Assembly: GCA_947034895.1 (NCBI GenBank)
Contig: OX344763.1
Location: forward strand, 27,651,025 to 27,715,024
DNA length: 64,000 nt
Source of the DNA: Rhytidiadelphus loreus
Taxonomy: Eukaryota > Streptophyta > Bryopsida > Hypnales > Hylocomiaceae
Direction of reading: 5' to 3'
Below are positions 52,290 through 63,377 of the stretch, one piece after another (position 1 is the stretch's first letter; each line of letters begins with the position of its first letter). Under the pieces are notes generated by a model that was given only the letters and a program-made list of their open reading frames with translations, made no database searches and was not told where the DNA came from. The translations under genes and the position numbers were made by a program.

Positions 52290-52430
52290 TTATGATTTGT
52301 AAAAACTTTGAAATTCAATAACTTTCACACCGTAGGTCCAAACGCCATGAAACAAAGTCCATGCACCCCTCCTTGTGGAGAGCTTTCCAATGGTATCAAA
52401 AATGTAGTTAGGAAATCCACAATTTCTTGA
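52290..52430. repeat. isolated unit of the 149-bp repeat family
   Basis: Shares TTTGAAATTCAATAACTTT, ACGCCATGAAACAAAG and CCATGCACCCCTCCTTG with the tandem array at 14784-15575, 37 kb away. Confidence 0.8.
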
Positions 52431-53328
52431 ATCTTAGCTTACCAAACAAAACAAAACAATCTAATTTAGGTATAGATGGAAGCCTTCAATTCACAATTGT
52501 GAACTTGTTATGTTGGACTTAGAGGTGTATGTTGATGAATAGGAGGTACTGAACCCTATATTTGTCAATACAAAATCCCAAAGATCTTGATTCCTTTCTT
52601 TGCAAAGTGGACCCTATATTTCACTCATTTTTTTAAGTCCCATTCATTGCCTTAAATAAACTTTCAACTCTCTCATTTAAAAATTTTAAATTCTAATCCA
52701 AATTTTATGGTCTTTATTTAGGAAATTGATAGAGTTTCAATAGAGCCTCAAAGAAATTTTCAACTCCCTCAATTAAAAGCCACTTAATTTTATGAGAGCT
52801 TCAATTTTAGTCATTAGACTTTGAATTTTAATTATTTTAGCCATGGTTTCAAAATTCCATTATTTTTGTCCTTACATCGATTTCATCTTAGCTTCATTCC
52901 ATTAATTTAGTTATGCCTTCAATTATAGATATGGCTTCAAATGCACCCTAAGGTTTCAAAGCAACGACTCTAAACCCATATTTAACTAATTATGGACAAT
53001 TACACCATTTATGGACAAATTCGAAGTCCAAAATCACGTAATAATAGAGAAATAAGTAATAGAAAATCAAAGAAAGGTGTCGGCGGGCCACCTACACATT
53101 GTCCATTTAAACTGGTTGTCCGAAAAAGTTGATTGAAGAAGGACATTCCATTGGTTGTTAATAGAATCTAGAAGTCCAAATATAATTTTTGTGCAAGATG
53201 TACCGTGAGACAAGAGAAGAGACGCCTATAACCGTGACACGCAAGAAGAGGCAGATCCCTTGAACAAAGTCCGCATTAAAATATCGCATGACTTTCCAAT
53301 TGTGAAAAGGCAACACGCAGAAGACGTG

Positions 53329-53897
53329 TCAGCTGGCAGCCGATGAGAGCGTCGACATTATCGTGTGAAGTGAAATGAGAGCAATGCATTGACCATCAAT
53401 AAAGGGAAATTAAGCATTCGAATAGCGCAGTAAGTAGAAGCAATTGTGAAATCGCCCATAGAGTAGCCACACTAAATTGACCACGAGAGTGCACATAACC
53501 GTTGTCATTCAAGCGATAGAGGAGGAGACGTGAGACTATGACGGCTGAGCCACTAACAGAGCTAATACTGCACTTGTCGCAGTTGGTAACTGTATCGGCG
53601 GGCAGCCGACAGTAAGACTACATCGAGAGTACACAGAATCGAGGCAGTTTCAAAAACGGATGCAGTGGAGCATCATAATATTAAATAAGAATACAGTACA
53701 TATCCATTTCCATTCCAGCACCAGAAAGTAGATGTCATAGTCCGACTAGAAATGTCTAGAAATGACGCAAGAAGATGATCGACTTAAAGTGCTGTGCCAT
53801 GAAGACGCAGCCTTGTCCGACATATCGGCTGGCAGCCGACAACTCTGCCCAATTGCCAATTCATTGAACACGTAGCGATGTATCGGCTGGCAGCCGA
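53329..53897. repeat. palindrome cluster downstream of the transposase-like gene (4 copies)
   Basis: Cores at 53329-53343 (TCAGCTGGCAGCCGA), 53595-53609 (TCGGCGGGCAGCCGA), 53825-53839 and 53883-53897 (both perfect TCGGCTGGCAGCCGA). The last lies 24 bp beyond the minus-strand stop codon and has the extended form TATCGGCTGGCAGCCGATA. Confidence 0.9.
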
Positions 53898-55986
53898 TAG
53901 AACACAGCAAGGTGAATGCGTCAGTCTTCTCCTTCGTCGTCAACATCTCTATCCTCTTCTGACCCCGCGGCCTCCAGATTCGCAATCGCAGCAACGACCG
54001 AGGACTCCGGAATAAGATGAGATGTCGAAGGCCCCTTCTTCGCATGCGAGGGCATCATGTGCGAGTACAGGACAATGCGCACATGAACAAGCTGCAGAAG
54101 TCGTAGTTCTTTATGCCATTGTCGAGTCCAGCACTCCCTGGTGACGACCGCTTTACTCTCCTTCTTGGCTTTCATTGGAGTCCACCACTCAACTTTGAAA
54201 GTGCCATAGGATGGTCCCTGCGTCATGTTGACACACTCCAGTACCTGTCCAAGCCACATAGGGAGGTAATTATTGTGACAAGGTCGACAAAGAACAAAGT
54301 CCCCTAGGAGAACATCCCTGAACGGATTAAAGCTCAACTTTGGTCTATCCTTTGCTGGCCCGCAAAATGGAGTAGGTTCTGGGTCGTCCTCGGGAGTGGT
54401 GTCTATTGGATTGATTGGATCCGCCCCTTCTTCAGGAAATGCAGCAGCGTGATCTCTTTTCCAATCAAACATCGGCCAAATCCCTCTTGAAGCGTAGTGG
54501 GTGTTGCGGGCAGAGGCGAACAAATCTCCGAATGGATTCGTTCCCAGTATGCGACACAACCTGCCATTTTGTCGGCATATCTTTTGTTTCTAGCCATACC
54601 CGACTTCCAGAACTCGATGTACTTTGCGATTCCATTCTTGATGAAGGACTGCTTCTCATTGCATTCGCTAGCCCTGGCGACTTCTTTGTTTGCGTTTCGC
54701 TTCCTTAGGTTAATGTCGACGCTTCCCCAGAGTGCTTTGAACGGAACAGGTACCGGGTCTCCCTGCGGGATTTTCGGTCCCCCATCCTCGTCCGCTATCC
54801 ACATTTTGACCGGTGGCCCCGGAGGAAGCCACGAAGAATCCGTTGTCCTTTTCTTGTACCTCATGACTGGCCAGCCTCGATCATCTCCTGACTCCTCTAC
54901 GTAGAATTTGAACAGGTGTTTATCCCCGAGTCCCACAATCTTGTTGACACCATCATGATGAAATCCCGTGAGGTATGATTTGAAGTCCGCCACCTCCTGA
55001 ACAAACTCCGGGATGAAGGTGACAATCTTTTGTGAATCCATGAACGCCTTCATGAGGTCTGCAAGGACGTAAGTGTTTTTTCTTTTGATCAGTTTCGACA
55101 GATAACTGAAGTGTGCATCAATGTCTTCGTGCGTATGTCCGACAATGAGAAATCCGATAGTGACCTCCTTGAAGATGCACCTGGCTATGAGCAATGAGCA
55201 GAAGGCCATGAGAAACCTATTTTTATTGTCCTTCGCTGAGTTGTCTAGTTGCAAGAAAAGCTTTCTTGGAAGAGGAACATGTGGGCGTCCAGGCCCTGGA
55301 GTTTTTGTGAACTTGTCCGAGGCCGTCGGAATTGATGAGTTGCATCTTGACTTTCTATGAAGCAGTGCCTCAAAGAAGTTGTTCAGGGGTGGAGTTGAGA
55401 ACAAGATCTTTGACTCTCGAACATGTGGCACCTCGAGAGCACGAAAGACCCTACACATCGACGATATGGTAAAATTGGAATCCCTTGGCCACAATGATGT
55501 GGAGTAATGCGCATACGCGCCATCTCCATGTCCATGTGTGAGCATACCAGTACATGAGATTGGAATTTGGCCGAGCCCTGCGGTGGCCTTGGTGATTCGC
55601 TGCATCCTTGGAATAGCGGTCTTGGTGGTGTCCATCTTGTCGTGAATGATGTAGAGGAACTCTGACGGGTTTTGCACAGACTGCGCAGTCCAACCACCGT
55701 ATACATTTCTACATGCGCATTGGTAATTGAGATGTCTCTCTCTGTCATCCACTAGCGCCTGCCACTCATCACACCCTCTCGGATACTTTGCAATGAACTC
55801 TACAAGGAAGTCACACTCTGTACATTTGGAGAAGTTACTTCCCACCGGCTTGACCTTGACGTTCTTAAAATGAGCTTTCCGAAGTCGGCTAATGGCAGAC
55901 TGGGAGACTGGCAACATGTTACAGATTCCATTGACCTAGAGGGCACATCCAGGTATATGAGACATGGCGAACGTAGAGAAACTATA

Positions 55987-56116
55987 TCGGCTGCCAGCCG
56001 ACAGACCTGAATTGCATGGACAAACCCATCGAAATAAAGGTACCTCACACATGCAAAGAATCTGCATTGAACTGGACCTAGTGCATTCGGATTGAGTATT
56101 GTCGGCTGGCAACCGA
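55987..56116. repeat. palindromes in the transposase-like gene intron (2 copies)
   Basis: TCGGCTGCCAGCCGA at 55987-56001 (perfect, opposite centre base) and TCGGCTGGCAACCGA at 56102-56116 (one mismatch). Both fall inside the inferred intron 55936-56166. Confidence 0.9.
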
Positions 56117-57380
56117 CAGAAGTAATCGCGTAGTGCAAATGAAGGAGGATGGAAACGGATACGTACATAATTGACTTGCTGACGCATGTGATCCCAGTTC
56201 ATTGCCGAGGGGACTACCTTGAGATTGTCCACGCGTTTGTTTCCCACTAGTCTGAATTTGTTTGGCATCTAGTCAGCATTGTCGTTGATAATCATTGTGA
56301 GAGTTGCTTGAGCTTGAACCGTTTGCGGACGTGGTCGCCTGGCCCCCGCATTCCCGTGCGACCCGCTAACAGTTCCTCCAGTGGCCGCAGCCTTATATAC
56401 ATGATAGGCCGACCTTGAGACCCCGTGAATAAAGTACCAGGCATTCTCGCAAACATCGACATTTTCCAGAGTGATGAACTTCTTCCCTGGAACAGAACCT
56501 GGATGAAGTTGACTCTGGACGGCATACGCCGTTTCCCTCCTGGACTCGAAGTTGCAGGCATAGAACTTTCGTCGTAGACTTCTCGTGTGTTCCCAGGGAA
56601 ACGTCTGGCAGCATCTGAGCCTGCAGCACTTTTGGGAGCTGACCTTTCGTATGTCAATCTCCGACGTCTTTCTCTGCAATTTCGACAGTGTCTTAGATTC
56701 CTTGATAAGTACCCTTCGACGGATTGAGCGGTATGGATTCTTGGGTACTCCTTGCATTCCGTCGTCATCAGAACCATTCACCTCCGCCGCCTCTGAGCAG
56801 AGCGTGACAATTTCCGAAAGTAGCCTTCCCCCTTCTAATCTTGCATGTGTCAACCTCCATCGCATAGTTGTCAATTGTAGTGCGTCATTGTCAGACACAA
56901 ACATCACTCCCATGTCTGAGTCTCCGAGGACAGCATCATCGCAGGCCTCGTTTGGAAGGCATACTTGAATCATCGCCCTTCCAAAGATAGAGAAGTCGTC
57001 ATTCAGAAGTTCACAGTATTGATTTCTCCAGAGTGGTCTGTCAGGGAAAGGTAGCCCCAACTGCACACCATCTGAGCTGCCTCGTCGGTCATTACTTCCT
57101 TCAGTTTGATTAAAAGCCTCCGAATCGACTAAGCTGTCGTCCGCGCTAGGACCAGACCCAGAGTCATCATCGCTACTAAAACCATGGACATTGGGCATAC
57201 GATCAGCGGACTCGTCCGATGAGTATAGCCTATCTTCTCGATCATCTTCGTCTGATGCAACTCCAAGAATATCCGTGTGTTCCTCTTTTGCAAATTCCGG
57301 ATGGACATCAGATGTGCTCCCACCGCTTTCCGAATTACCATCCTTAAGTTGTTGGATGAAATGATTCTGTGAGGTACCTA

Positions 57381-57749
57381 TCGGCTGGCCGCCGACACGA
57401 TGTAGCACCGCATTCGAAGCATGGATAGGCCTGACCTTGTAACCACTCCACAATATCTTGTACCCAACATAGCGATTCATTGTGATATAATCTGGAATCT
57501 CGCAGTAGGCAACCTGATCCTTGAATTCATCTAGGACATTCAGTAGCATGACGACCACGAAGAAGCTGTGAGGAACCCGGAAGCGTTCCCAATAACCCTT
57601 CGGAGAGACTTCATTAATTACGCCGGATTTAGCATACCGAAGGTCGGTTCCAACAGTCAGCAGAAGAGCGACCTCCATATTAACAGTGAGTGACAGGAAC
57701 TGCTGTATGGGTTTCTTATCCGTGTTCACATGTATCAGTTGGCGGCCGA
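57381..57749. repeat. degenerate palindromes inside the transposase-like coding sequence (2 copies)
   Basis: TCGGCTGGCCGCCGA at 57381-57395 and TCAGTTGGCGGCCGA at 57735-57749. They are translated on the minus strand as RVGGQPIG and GVGRQLIHV. They are the only copies in coding DNA and are more diverged, in keeping with coding constraint. Confidence 0.7.
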
Positions 57750-58083
57750 CACCAGCAGAGGTAGACCCTTCCGATTCAACATGTGGATAAAGATTGCTCG
57801 CCTCCCAGAGGATTGACCTTCCCGTGCAATTTCGGAGGAAGACCAAGTCTCCCTCAGGAAATGGAATTTCCATGTCGAGGTTTTGTGGGACGTCAAGTAC
57901 ATGAACGCGGACAAGGTTGGACTTCCCATTCATCCGTCCCTCTACGACAGCCCGCCCAGCATAGTATAGTCCTTCTAGGGTTAGAGCGACGACAACTCCC
58001 TTCCGCAACTTAAGTCTCCCCGAGTTTCCATTTCTGGTAAACGTCTCGATTGTAGTCAGGTCGTAGCCTGCAGACCCTTCCAT

Positions 58084-59313
58084 GATGTCAAAGACTACGG
58101 CGCCTTAAGCAGTGATGACTCTGTAGAAGCAATCAGTCCTCAGAATAACTTATCGGCTGGCAGCCGATACCCAGGAAATCAACCGAGAAGTTGACCACTA
58201 ATTTCCGCACAACGGCAACTAGTTCTCTCCCTGTCCTCGTTACTGCAGATTGTATCGGCTGGCAGCCGACATGGAAGCTGCTTATCGACTGCCGGCCGAC
58301 AGGAATGACTGTACGGATAAGTTCCTGACCCTATAACGTACGGATGCCAACCAAAAATCCATTCCTGAGCCCAGAATTCAAATCAGATCCTGCAATTTCA
58401 ATAATATGCCCCAACCACCTGAGCTAAATGATGCTAAAAATGATATGAATCCCTGACAGTTTGTTTCCTCCAATAAACCTAAATACGACCTGAACTACTG
58501 GGCTCTGTGTTATGGAATGCACCCCATTGCAACCGTATCATTCACTAGATTGCCCTGCATCCCACTGGAAATTGCTGCGCTACTATGCATTCCACTACAA
58601 TCTCTGCATTCCCTTGCAGCTCGCCCAGCTTTCCACTACATTCCACTGTTGCCTAAAAGCATTCAAGACTGGCAGGCTAGGAGCCTGGAAGAAGCAACCA
58701 AAAATAAAAGACTGAACTCCTCCAAGAATTGAACCTAAGTGAGGAGTGGAGAGAAGCAAGTTGGCGCTTGAAATTTGAATTTGCATGAGGATGAATTTGT
58801 TGTGATTACAATAACGACCTGAGCGTACGTCTGAGGATCAAGAATCGAAATGTACGCACTTCTTGCAATGAGTGATCGTTACTGCCATGTCCTTGGGTGG
58901 ATGTGAAGCACTGGATTTGGATGAAAAATTAGTAACGGATGAAAAACCTGGATGAATGGTCATGATTACCCTCCCCGGCTGGCAGCCGTCACTTCAGTGA
59001 GGAGAGGGGGTATACTCCCCTGGCCACTTTCATTTGTGTTCATTTTTCATTTGCCTCACTTGCTCTCGCTCTCGCTCTCTCCCTCTCTCTTTCTCCCATT
59101 CATCTTCTCCCTTTCTCTCTGCCGCGCTTTCCTTTTGTATTTTGGGCTCGCAGCCGACACGCCTCCTTTGAGTTGCAGGCTGCACATGTGAGGACTCCAT
59201 TGCAGCCGTTACGAGTTCACGCGCGGCCGATACTGAGAGCGTCTGAGGAGCCTGCATCTATCAAGCAGCCGACAGTTTTGAGTGGCCAGCCGATACGGGA
59301 GGTGCCTACAACA
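58084..59313. promoter_or_regulatory. divergent intergenic region of the two-gene element
   Basis: This 1.2-kb spacer separates the two start codons and must hold both promoters. Palindrome cores lie at 58153-58167 and 58255-58269 (perfect), 58285-58299 (TCGACTGCCGGCCGA), 58975-58989 (CCGGCTGGCAGCCGT) and 59143-59157 (one arm only). Half-sites CAGCCGA or GGCCGATAC occur near 59225, 59265 and 59285. A CT-rich tract (59061-59120) lies before the plus-strand start. Binding of an element protein here could control both genes; that is inference. Confidence 0.6.
59061..59120. repeat. CT-rich microsatellite tract
   Basis: Alternating TCTC and CTCG runs on the plus strand, as often seen in plant 5' untranslated regions. 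Confidence 0.8.
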
Positions 59314-59362
59314 ATGGAGTCGTCAACTCCCAAGACTGTCAGGTATTTTCCAGATCACTGTG

Positions 59363-59599
59363 TCGGTTGGCAGCCGATACATTTTGAATCTTCATTTGTC
59401 TTCATTATATATTCCTGGAGTGATTTCGTGTGATTTCGTGTGGTCTGTGTTTGGGACCACAATAGAACCTTGTGTCGACTGGCAGCCGACACTATTTGCA
59501 ATGGGCGTTGTGATCTGGATACCAAACCATATCGGCTGGCAGCCGATACACTGGGCACACTCTGAAATGCACTACATAGTTCTGTCGGCTGGCAGCCGA
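59363..59599. repeat. palindromes in intron 1 of the ParB-like gene (4 copies)
   Basis: TCGGTTGGCAGCCGA at 59363-59377, TCGACTGGCAGCCGA at 59475-59489, and perfect TCGGCTGGCAGCCGA at 59532-59546 and 59585-59599. All lie inside the inferred intron 59343-59641. Confidence 0.9.
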
Positions 59600-60535
59600 T
59601 ACCTTTGTTGTTTGCTCAAATTTCGGAGTACTACTGTGCAGGAAACCAACTCTGCTGGGTCGACTTTTGGGAGAGCGAATTGCGGACTCACCAATAGTGG
59701 CAGACGGGATTCGTCCAAGCGCTACCTGGAAAGCGAATTCAGGCATCCAGGAATGGGGATTGTGCTAGAGGGAGTTACCAGACAGTGATGTGCACATTGC
59801 GTGTTCCTTCAAGCTAAAGGGAAACATGATGCCGGGCCATGGCAATGTGATATCAGTGATGGCCATGGGTGAGAACGTCCATGTCATGATCTGCCTTCAT
59901 CCGATCCGCGAGCCGGATGCAACGGCGGACTATTTTGCAGTGGAGCTGCCATTCAGCACATGCACGGAGGAAGCATGTGGCGAAAAGTCTATGTCAATGG
60001 GCATGACATTTGAGGGAGAATCGCCATCTGATGCTCATGACCTCGTCCAGGGGTGGGAAATTCTGAAGGCGGAGATGGACGACAAGAATTCGCTCATCCA
60101 CCAGGACTAGCAGAAGGGCAAGAAGAAGGCATCTGCGGGGCGGAAAAAAACTTCAAAGCCGACAGCAGCTGAGGACGACACTACTGAGGTTGAGGCTGGA
60201 TCCCCAAGCAAACCCAAGAGGAAGGGCAAGGGCAAAGACGACCCCAACAGGGTCATGAAGCTTACATTGGACGAGGCACTGGTTCGGGGAAATCACCTCA
60301 CCACGAAGACCAAAGAGAACGAGGTGACCGCCATCTACCAGGCGCTAGAGTCGGGGCTGACGCACGCTTTCCCATACAAGAAGGAGCGACTTCCGGGTGT
60401 CATTTCAGCAGACAAGCTGCACATCGCCCCTGACAAGTTGAAGTACCGCAAGATTGCGAAGGACCGCCTTGGTCAGGTATTTTATCTCAAGTTTTTGCCA
60501 TGACCATGTCTCTCATCCGTTGCGTAGTTGGTCTG

Positions 60536-60550
60536 TCGGCTGCCAGCCGA
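60536..60550. repeat. palindrome in intron 2 of the ParB-like gene
   Basis: Perfect TCGGCTGCCAGCCGA with flanks GTC and TAC, inside the 120-bp intron 60477-60596. Confidence 0.9.
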
Positions 60551-61149
60551 TACTTTCTGTCGTCAATACTAACAATGTTGTCTTCTTCCATATCAGGTGA
60601 AAACAATGTACAAGGGGTACGGGTCCATCAGGAAGAAGCCCGAGATTCATGGCATTCCTCTAAAGCGAGCACCATTACCAACTAACAAGGGGCTCGATGC
60701 GATCATGGACAGTTGTCCGCCGAGGACGGAAATCGTGTTCGTGAATGGTGAATCAGTGCCATGGTGGAAGGCACCAAATGTGCATTGGTACATTATTGGA
60801 GGGCAGCATACCGTGACGGCTTGTAGGGAACTTGCCGAACAACACCCCGAAGGCTCGGACGCAAGGAAGGATCTCCTAGAGTTTGAGGTGATCCCCGTAT
60901 TCAGTAGGGACCCCAGAACTCTAGTCCGTGTATCCAACGCCTTGAACTTGAACATTGCGGAGAAGGTCGCCAAGGAAACCTTCTAATCCTGTGCCGAGAT
61001 GGGAAGGGCGGCGTGGGTTAAGGTCGGGTGCCCGGAGCCGCATCGTGGTGGAGGAAAGCCTTCTTCAGATTTTGAGGTACTTCTCTTTCACTTTTGTTTT
61101 CATGATGACTCATTCTCAACAGCATCTCATTATTCATATTACTATTGTG

Positions 61150-61230
61150 TCGGCTGCCAGCCGATACCAATGCATTACAGTCTTGCATAATGTGTTATCT
61201 GTTGCCTGCTATATGTCGGCTGGCAGCCGA
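61150..61230. repeat. palindromes in intron 3 of the ParB-like gene (2 copies)
   Basis: TCGGCTGCCAGCCGA at 61150-61164 and TCGGCTGGCAGCCGA at 61216-61230, both perfect, with opposite centre bases, inside the intron 61077-61276. Confidence 0.9.
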
Positions 61231-62654
61231 TACCATTTTTCCGTTTACTAATTCACCTAATTTGACAATTGTCCAGGTAGCGAAGCTGAATGTCATGGCG
61301 CACTTCATGGACGAAAAGGTGTCGTCTAAACTACCCCTCATTTTTGTGAAAGAGAATACTTGGGAGTTGTGGACCGAGGTATTCGACGCCTGGGAGAACG
61401 GCGAGCTCATTGGCGATGACGGGAGTATTCCGAATTCCATCGTGAATAGGAAACCCCTCAAGCACATCACGAAGACCGATCTGACGCCAACACTAGGACT
61501 CCGAGACTCCGATCTCTGTGATCTAGTACGCGACATCCTGGATCTTCGAGTCAACATTAAGAACACGGCGAAGGCCCGGTCGTCAAGGAAGGAGACACTC
61601 TACGACTGGTGCCGGGACAAAAAGCTCAACCGGGTTGTCATGAACGAGATCATGTGGATCAGGAAAAAGTACCCTCTCCCATGCAAGGATGCTGCCTGGG
61701 TCCCTTACTCGGACGAAGCATGGCAAGAACTTGCAGGCAAGGAAGGATATTCAGCTGCAGTCGTCCGGAACGTGTGGAAGGACGTGAAGAAATTCACGGA
61801 CGGAAACGCCTGGCTGACGGGGCGAGCAAACCCAATGAATCCAACGACGGACAAATCCACAGACGGCTTGGCCCCAGGGGTATTCTTCACGACCTTGATG
61901 GAGTACACCACCATTAATGTGAATCCGGTCCAGGAAGTGGAATCGGAAATCATGTTCGACTATCACATAGGCAAGACTATCACCGACGTTGTTGAGTATG
62001 TCCGCGGCCGTCATAACCCAGACGGTCTTGTCATTGGTGAATGCAAGATCGTGGTCGTCTTCGGGTACACCGAGGGTGGGGAAGACATCGCTGTCAACAA
62101 GCACGACTTCCTCAACATTACGGCGATTGCACAGGCTCCACCGGATGACGACGACCTAGATGCACCAACATCGGACTCGTACATTCTGTTGCCCATACTG
62201 TTCATAGGCAACTTCCGATTTAGAGACTCAGTGGCCTTGGCAGTTTATTCCAGTGCATCGTCGTGGTACTTCCACACGGTTTACTACTAGCCATCTCCTC
62301 GCGGTGGCTTCATCAAGAGCGACCTGGAGGCGAAGGCCATGGTCACATTGTCGTTGACGTACCCAAAACCGGAGTCACGAGTAGACATGTTACGACTGTT
62401 CAAGCGGTTCACGGGTATACAGAAACCGCTTGATTGGTTCTTTCAGGACGCCGAAGGCGAAGTCGACTGGAATGCTGGATCGTGCGGTGTAGGGCACGCA
62501 CTTCTGGAGCAACTATTGAAGCCCACACTCAAATCGAAGGTCGCCACAGTCATCAACATCTGGAGAGGAGGAAACGTCACGGAGATTGCTTTGGTAAGTC
62601 CATCTCCCACTCCGGATCAGGGGACTTAATATTCCTTCTGCTCTGCTGTTTCTA

Positions 62655-62716
62655 TCGGCTGCCAGCCGATACCTGACTTCATTGTTCTTCCCTTGTTTCT
62701 GTCGGCCGCCAGCCGA
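62655..62716. repeat. palindromes in intron 4 of the ParB-like gene (2 copies)
   Basis: TCGGCTGCCAGCCGA at 62655-62669 (perfect) and TCGGCCGCCAGCCGA at 62702-62716 (one change), inside the intron 62594-62754. Confidence 0.9.
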
Positions 62717-63377
62717 TACATAACTTACTTGATTGCTCTGTTGGTGTTGTCCAGAGGAACGGCCGACCCGTTGTAGAATTCGTTCGTGACGAAGGCGGCA
62801 TATCGAAGGCACATGACTGGGTGAAGGGGATGAACGTCATAACGGCTTCGCAGGTGGTACCTTTTGACTCTTCCGCTGTTCAAGGTAACGAGACTGCTGG
62901 AGGATCGACTACGGTATCGCCACAACATCCATCGGAATCTCAACAGCCTCAGACAGTCCCATCGTCCCCTTACCCACGCCAAGACAACATTGGGACTAGG
63001 CACATTCAGGAAGGAAGCGGGCAGCACGAACATCCGTCAACTCCTATCCGCCCAATTGTTTGCAGTGATTCGGAAAGCGATGAGTCAGAGCACGAAGGAC
63101 TCATCCGACGGAACTGCGATGACGAATCCGCTGGACCTACTCCGATACGTCCTACTTCACCCGATCCAATTTCGTCCCCAGTGCGAACGGAAACTACGCA
63201 AGCAGCCATGGTGGTAGACTTGCATGCTGTCCCACAGTCCGAGGAGATCATTAGATCAGGAGCCGGGACCAGGGTTGTCTTGTCTGACATATTTTTGGGT
63301 TTAGGCGTCGTATATGACGTCTGACGTCGCGTGTCGCGTGTCACCAAGTGTCGAGTTTACTTGACATCGCGTCACGG

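Larger units (their letters stand above)
51674..53328. other. gene-free AT-rich DNA with small repeats
   Basis: Contains an (AAAC)n microsatellite at 52201-52227 and one diverged unit of the 149-bp repeat at about 52290-52430. From about 53085 the GC content rises, which may mark the left edge of the large two-gene element. Confidence 0.45.
53921..58083 (-). pseudogene. DUF7869-like, probable DDE transposase of the two-gene element
   Basis: Translation starts at ATG 58083. One open block of 604 codons (58083-56269) ends at an in-frame TAG (56271-56269); the same frame continues to 56167, then an intron (56166-55936) leads in phase to VNGICNMLPVSQ and an open block to 54403. A second frame (54559-53921) carries the likely true C-terminus, so a frameshift lies near 54420-54560. 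The N-terminal block is acidic in the middle and ends with a Cys-rich segment (QKCCRLRCCQTF). Catalytic candidates are the D of HDKMDTTKTAIP, of LFLQLDNSAKDNKN, and the acidic residues of VGHTHEDIDAHF. The LDNS/HTHEDID pair is typical of DUF7869 proteins, which I infer to have an RNase H fold. The C-terminal segment has an SH3-like look (LLGDFVLCRP, WLGQVLE, FKVEWWTP). The gene faces away from the ParB-like gene across a 1.2-kb spacer. Stop plus frameshift suggest this copy is inactive. Confidence 0.7.
53329..63324. mobile_element. two-gene mobile element with dispersed palindromes (minimal extent)
   Basis: The interval is GC-richer than both flanks, carries two divergent intron-containing genes, and contains all copies in this window of the palindrome TCGGCTGGCAGCCGA. 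The minus gene is a DUF7869-like transposase and the plus gene has a ParB-like segment. True ends were not found. GTGACACGC at 53234-53242 is matched inverted at 63336-63344, which could lie near the termini, but the flanking words are not collinear. No target duplication was recognised. Confidence 0.65.
59314..63324 (+). pseudogene. large ParB-like-domain protein of the two-gene element
   Basis: Five exons join in consistent phase: 59314-59342, 59642-60476, 60597-61076, 61277-62593 and 62755-63324, about 1076 codons. Four in-frame stops interrupt it: TAG 59766, TAG 60108, TAA 60984 and TAG 62288. The segment after exon 3 begins (KTMYKGYGSIRKKPEIHGIPL, then NVHWYIIGGQHTVTACRELAEQ) resembles the ParB/sulfiredoxin-type N-terminal fold: a conserved position-setting strand followed by a G-x-Q-H/R-x-x-A phosphate-binding motif. 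Exon 2 has a lysine-rich stretch (KGKKKASAGRKK, KPKRKGKGK) suited to DNA binding or nuclear entry. Exon 4 (439 codons) has no domain I recognise. The last exon is serine/proline-rich, acidic and probably disordered. Introns hold palindrome copies. Start chosen because ATG 59314 gives an exon joining in phase. Domain assignment is by motif only. Confidence 0.6.

Noticed and set aside
53329..62716. Reading the palindrome series as a CRISPR array
   Set aside because: Spacings are irregular (tens to thousands of bases), repeats are in both orientations and lie in eukaryotic introns.
53234..63344. GTGACACGC inverted match as the terminal inverted repeats of the two-gene element
   Set aside because: Only 9 bp match, flanking words are in a different order, and no target duplication was found; kept only as a weak hint.
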